Below, piece by piece: positions 60,993 through 64,000 of a stretch of DNA of 64,000 bases. Numbering within the stretch: position 1 is the first letter of the stretch; each line of letters begins with the position of its first letter. Under the pieces are notes generated by a model. That model had not been told where the DNA came from. It made no database searches and worked only from the letters and a program-made list of their open reading frames with translations. Position numbers and translations under genes: made by a program. The stretch covers positions 16,222 through 80,221 of the forward strand of contig DASYAL010000027.1 of the NCBI GenBank assembly GCA_036501365.1. The letters are read 5' to 3'. This DNA comes from CAIKMD01 sp036501365 (GTDB lineage Bacteria; Pseudomonadota; Alphaproteobacteria; ATCC43930; CGMCC-115725).

Positions 60993-61523
60993 ATGGATGA
61001 CGTAACGACGATCGAGAACCCAGTCTTCACGCCGAACAACAAGGAGTCGGTGGTACGACCGGCGATGCTCTCGCACGGCACGCTGCAATGCTACAACCTC
61101 ACTGAGACGCGGAAATTCTACGAGGAATTCCTCGGCCTCGAATGCGTGCGCCAGGGCAAGCCGGCGATCTTCATGCGCTGCGGCACCAAATTCCACATCG
61201 TCGCGGTGCAAGCCGGCAACTCGCTGAAGCCGGCGCATCTCCACAATCACTGGGGCCTCGAAGTCGGCAGCCGCGCCGAGGTCGACCGCGTCCATCAAGC
61301 GGCCAAAGACCTCAAGGACAAATACAAGATCAACGCCATCCTCGATCCGGCTTTCGGCCACGGTGTCTATTCGTTCTATTTCGAGGATCTCGACCATAAT
61401 TGGTGGGAAGTCCTCTTCTACGACGGCTTCCAGCACGACGACGCTTTCGATTTCGGCGATCGTTTCGCGATGGACGCCAATCCCGTCGCCGAGGATCTCA
61501 GCGATCCGCGCACGCGCGTCTAG
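60993..61523 (+). CDS. VOC (glyoxalase/extradiol dioxygenase-like) protein
   Basis: The protein has 176 residues, with the RBS GGGAGG. A paired beta-alpha-beta fold is readable: MLSHGTLQCYNLTETRKFYE with FLGLECV, then AHLHNHWGLEVGSRAEVD, and the metal-end motif SFYFEDLDHNWWEVLFYDG. His28, His94-His96 region and the last Glu are candidate metal ligands. Family members cleave catechols or carry out glyoxalase-type reactions. It lies 30 bases after the reductase gene, on the same strand, so it may open rings made by the oxygenases; it is short for an extradiol dioxygenase. Confidence 0.72.
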   Translation: MDDVTTIENPVFTPNNKESVVRPAMLSHGTLQCYNLTETRKFYEEFLGLECVRQGKPAIFMRCGTKFHIVAVQAGNSLKPAHLHNHWGLEVGSRAEVDRVHQAAKDLKDKYKINAILDPAFGHGVYSFYFEDLDHNWWEVLFYDGFQHDDAFDFGDRFAMDANPVAEDLSDPRTRV

Positions 61524-61960
61524 GATGCGAAGCCAAAGAGCCGGTCGAGCGACAGCGGCCCGCCACCGTTGACGAGGAAGAACAGCACGACGATCGCCCA
61601 GACCAGCGGATATTCGGCGCCGTGAACGGTCCAGAAATAGCCGTCGCGCTTGCCATGTGCTGCGGCCGATAGCGCAAGGAAGACAAAGGTCGGCAGCGCC
61701 GCCGCCCGCGTGAAAAGGCCGAGCGCCAGCAGCGGCCCGGCGATCAGCTCGGTCGCGGCAACGACCAGCGCCCAGAATCTCCCCGGCCGATAGCCCCACC
61801 CTTCGAGCGAGGCGGCGAGTTCGCCGAGATCGGCGGGGACTCTGCTCTCCGGGAAAAAACCGAAGAGCTTTTGCAGCGCATGCGGCAGCAGCACGAGGCC
61901 GGCGGTCGCGCGCAACAGCAGCCACGCCCAAGGGCTCAGCGTGGCGTAGAGATCGCTCAT
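61520..61960 (-). CDS. DoxX family membrane protein (intact copy)
   Basis: The protein has 146 residues from ATG 61960. Four membrane helices are visible (LLLRATAGLVLLPHALQKLF, FWALVVAATELIAGPLLALG, LPTFVFLALSAAA, YPLVWAIVVLFFLVNGGG). The ATELIAG motif at helix 2 and GxxxPLxxDRL at the end are DoxX hallmarks. It is the last gene of an operon with an alpha/beta hydrolase and a binding protein (gaps 11 and 12). It is convergent with the VOC gene, sharing 4 bases. The intact counterpart of the frameshifted gene at 565. Confidence 0.85.
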   Translation of the reverse strand: MSDLYATLSPWAWLLLRATAGLVLLPHALQKLFGFFPESRVPADLGELAASLEGWGYRPGRFWALVVAATELIAGPLLALGLFTRAAALPTFVFLALSAAAHGKRDGYFWTVHGAEYPLVWAIVVLFFLVNGGGPLSLDRLFGFAS

Positions 61961-61971
61961 CCGCGCGACCC

Positions 61972-62757
61972 TCAGCCGGGGAAAAGGCCGTGCTTCTTCA
62001 AGAATTCGATACAGTAGCGATCGAATTCCGCTGGCGCTTCCAGCATCGAGGAATGGCCCGCGCCCTCGATCACCCGGTATTCGCAGCCCTTGACGCGGCG
62101 CGCGAGTTCGGCGGCGTTCGGATGGTTGCGATCGGCCGAGCCCGAGATTAGCAGCGCCGTCGAGGTGATGCCCTCGCCGAATTCCGCCGGATGCGTCACC
62201 TGCAGCGCGTCGTTCATGGCGACGATGCTCTCGACGGTCGCGATATTGTCGAGCCCGCACAGCATGTCGGCATACCACTGCATGAACGGCAGATCGCGAT
62301 ACGCCGGCGCGAAGTGATAGAGGATCTGCTCGCGCCGCAGCGCCAGCCCTTCCTGGCGGAACCGCTCGCCCCACTCCTTCATTTGGCTGCGCTCGGGCTG
62401 ATAGGCGCAGCCCGAGATGATCAGCACCAGCGTGCGTTCCGGCCGCTGCGCTGCCATCACGCGCGCGACCATGCTGCCCATCGAATTGCCCTGAATGACG
62501 ATGCCGCCCGCGGTGATACGATCCACCACTTCCCAGCAGGCATCGGCCTGGTCGACGATGCGGACGCCCGGCTGCGGCGCCGGCGAGCGGCCATAGCCGG
62601 CGAAATCGACGGCGATGCAGCGATACCAGGCCGAGAAATGTGCGGTCTGGAACATCCAGAGACGATGATCGTCGGGCGTCGAATGAAGGAATAGCATCGG
62701 GGTGCCGGACGCACCCTGCTGCTCGAAATAAAGCGGTCCCGGAATGTGCCTTGCCAA
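61972..62757 (-). CDS. Alpha/beta hydrolase fold protein
   Basis: The protein has 261 residues from TTG 62757, with GGGAGG five bases ahead. The nucleophile elbow is Gly-Asn-Ser92-Met-Gly (IQGNSMGSMVARV). The acid is in ISGSADRNHPN and the His in EGAGHSSMLEAP. The oxyanion-hole HSTPDDHRLW follows strand 3. Likely substrates are esters, C-C bonds of ring-cleavage products or lactones. Its N-terminus is 78% identical over 55 residues to the partial gene at 63836, on the other side of the binding protein. The middle gene of the operon 63696-61520. Confidence 0.85.
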   Translation of the reverse strand: MARHIPGPLYFEQQGASGTPMLFLHSTPDDHRLWMFQTAHFSAWYRCIAVDFAGYGRSPAPQPGVRIVDQADACWEVVDRITAGGIVIQGNSMGSMVARVMAAQRPERTLVLIISGCAYQPERSQMKEWGERFRQEGLALRREQILYHFAPAYRDLPFMQWYADMLCGLDNIATVESIVAMNDALQVTHPAEFGEGITSTALLISGSADRNHPNAAELARRVKGCEYRVIEGAGHSSMLEAPAEFDRYCIEFLKKHGLFPG

Positions 62758-62769
62758 TTCAGCCTCCCG

Positions 62770-63696
62770 TCACTGGGCCAGCATATCGTGCACCGGCACA
62801 TTGCCTTTGGCGAGGCCGAGCTCCTTGCAGGCATCGATCCACCATTGCATCTGCGCCAGGGTCATCTCGGCGGTGAACTGGCCAAGCCCGACCGACATCG
62901 CGACTTGCGGCGGCAAATGCAGATAGGTCACGAGCGTCTGGCGCGCGGCCTTGTCGTTCTTGCCGATCCAGTCGATCGCCTCGCGCAGCGATGCCTTGAA
63001 GGCCGGCGCGACTTCGGGATGCGCTGTCTTGTATTTGTGCTCCATCGCCCAGACCGAATAGACGGTGAAGGGATCGGCGAGATCGGCCTGATAATCGGCG
63101 ACCAGCGTGCCGGTCTTCGCGGCGAGAATCTGGTCGGTAAAGGGCGCGGCCGGCAGGGCGACATCGACCTGCCCGTTCTTCAGCGCGTCGTTCATCTGAT
63201 TGATCGGGACCTCGATGAAGGTGACCGCGGCCGGATCGACCCCGCGATCCTTCAGCCATTTCATGAAGGCGATATGGATGACGCTTTGCAGCCCGGGCAC
63301 CGCGACCTTCTTCCCGCGGAAATCGGCCGGGCTTTTGATCGCGAGGCCGGCGCGCGCGATCGCGCCACCGGAGGAGCCGGTTTTCGACTGGCCGTTCGCG
63401 CCGGCGATGATCTGGAGATCGGCGCCGCCTTCATCGGCGAACAGCACGATGGTCGGGTTGAGCCCGGCGACCTGCGACGTGCCCGCGATCAGCGCCGCGG
63501 GCTGGTTAGAGCCGATGGCGATGAACTGCAAGGTCACATCGAGCCCATGCTTGGCGAAGATCCCCTGGTCCTTGGCGACGAAGGCTGGCATCCACGGATA
63601 GCCAGGGCCATAGCTGACGGTGATCTTGGTTTGAGCCGCGGCGGGCAACGCCGCCAAAACGCCAAGCGCAAGAATGGCGCCGATTATTGCACGCAT
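62770..63696 (-). CDS. NMT1/SsuA-type ABC solute-binding protein (orphan)
   Basis: From ATG 63696 the protein has 308 residues; GGGAGGAACAACGC precedes it. A signal peptide (IIGAILALGVLAALPAAAQ) leads into the NMT1-like fold: KITVSYGPGYPWMPAFVAKD, QGIFAKHGLDVTLQFIAIG, LIAGTSQVAGLNPTIVL, KSPADFRGKKVAVPGLQSV and KNGQVDVALPAAPF. No ABC permease or ATPase gene is linked; the next genes are a hydrolase and DoxX. It is divergent from the second hydrolase at the window edge, so it lies between two paralogous hydrolases. The ligand may be a hydrolase substrate or product. Confidence 0.83.
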   Translation of the reverse strand: MRAIIGAILALGVLAALPAAAQTKITVSYGPGYPWMPAFVAKDQGIFAKHGLDVTLQFIAIGSNQPAALIAGTSQVAGLNPTIVLFADEGGADLQIIAGANGQSKTGSSGGAIARAGLAIKSPADFRGKKVAVPGLQSVIHIAFMKWLKDRGVDPAAVTFIEVPINQMNDALKNGQVDVALPAAPFTDQILAAKTGTLVADYQADLADPFTVYSVWAMEHKYKTAHPEVAPAFKASLREAIDWIGKNDKAARQTLVTYLHLPPQVAMSVGLGQFTAEMTLAQMQWWIDACKELGLAKGNVPVHDMLAQ

Positions 63697-63835
63697 GCGT
63701 TGTTCCTCCCCTGCCGCCCGCCTGTCTTCGGCAATGAATAAATAGAGCGCGCGCTGCCGATGCAAGCGTGCTCGACTCGCGTTGCCTTCGCGCTAAAATT
63801 GCGCGCACCGCCTTTACGCAGCGGAGGAGGTCGTC

Positions 63836-64000
63836 GTGGCGCGCCATATTCCGGGGCCACTTTATTTCGATCAGCACGGCGCGCAAGGCTTGCCGATGGT
63901 CTTCCTGCATTCGACGCCGGACGACCACCGGCTGTGGATGTATCAGACGGCGCGATTCTCGTCGTGGTTCCGCACCATCGCGATCGATCTCGCCGGCTAT
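63836..64000 (+). CDS. Alpha/beta hydrolase fold protein, 3'-truncated by window edge
   Basis: GTG 63836 has GGAGGAGG before it. The 55 visible residues (VARHIPGPLYFDQHGAQG, then VFLHSTPDDHRLWMYQTA, then IDLAGY at the end) are 43/55 identical to the start of the hydrolase at 61972. The rest of the gene, including the nucleophile, lies outside the window. It is transcribed away from the binding protein gene. Confidence 0.85.
   Translation, partial: MARHIPGPLYFDQHGAQGLPMVFLHSTPDDHRLWMYQTARFSSWFRTIAIDLAGY

Overview
The window is GC-rich chromosomal DNA with a dense gene layout. It has many 4-base ATGA or GTGA stop/start overlaps and GGAGG-type ribosome binding sites. Gene content (PaoABC-like periplasmic molybdoenzyme, many orphan TRAP/ABC binding proteins, Liu leucine pathway, fused aerobic indolepyruvate:ferredoxin oxidoreductase, RTX protein) suggests a free-living soil or water alphaproteobacterium, of Rhizobiales or Rhodospirillales type. 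That placement is inference from gene content, because there is no rRNA or other marker gene. I saw no tRNA, rRNA, CRISPR array, transposase or integrase.

Layout. 1-3.8 kb: two membrane-protein genes that each need a frameshift to read through, a glycine-zipper lipoprotein, a TAXI-family binding protein without a signal peptide, and a truncated isomerase pseudogene ending beside a perfect 21-bp inverted repeat. 3.8-13.7 kb: a GT39-type glycosyltransferase, a cupin, a Rieske oxygenase/TRAP binding protein pair, an RTX protein with three near-identical modules, a second Rieske oxygenase and a PRC-barrel protein. 13.7-21.4 kb: a periplasmic oxidation block with a PaoABC-like molybdoenzyme and a three-subunit gluconate-dehydrogenase-like GMC/cytochrome c complex, the latter preceded by a perfect palindrome of FadR type. 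21.5-26.8 kb: hydantoinase/oxoprolinase subunits divergent from a POT peptide transporter.

26.8-51.4 kb is an accessory catabolic region. It holds four more Rieske oxygenase alpha subunits, several lone solute-binding proteins, two isopenicillin-N-synthase-like 2OG oxygenases, a GMC oxidoreductase, a MarR regulator with SRPBCC partner, two MFS transporters, an amidase, a Pht4-like dihydrodiol dehydrogenase, a class II aldolase-type decarboxylase candidate, an SCP2 protein and a flavin aromatic hydroxylase. 51.5-60 kb is a branched-chain/leucine catabolic operon (fused 2-oxoacid:ferredoxin oxidoreductase, isovaleryl-CoA dehydrogenase, both methylcrotonyl-CoA carboxylase subunits and a 49-residue protein). 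60-64 kb holds a ferredoxin-FAD-NAD reductase, a VOC protein, DoxX, two paralogous alpha/beta hydrolases and another lone binding protein.

The main pattern is six single-component Rieske oxygenases and eight solute-binding proteins of several unrelated families, with no ABC permease, ABC ATPase or TRAP membrane subunit anywhere in 64 kb. Several oxygenase and binding-protein genes are adjacent and co-directional, one pair with a 1-base TGATG overlap. The only visible electron-transfer partner for the oxygenases is the reductase at 59920-60963. A plausible reading is a set of swappable 'capture and hydroxylate' modules for aromatic or alicyclic acids. The link between binding protein and oxygenase is inference from gene order.
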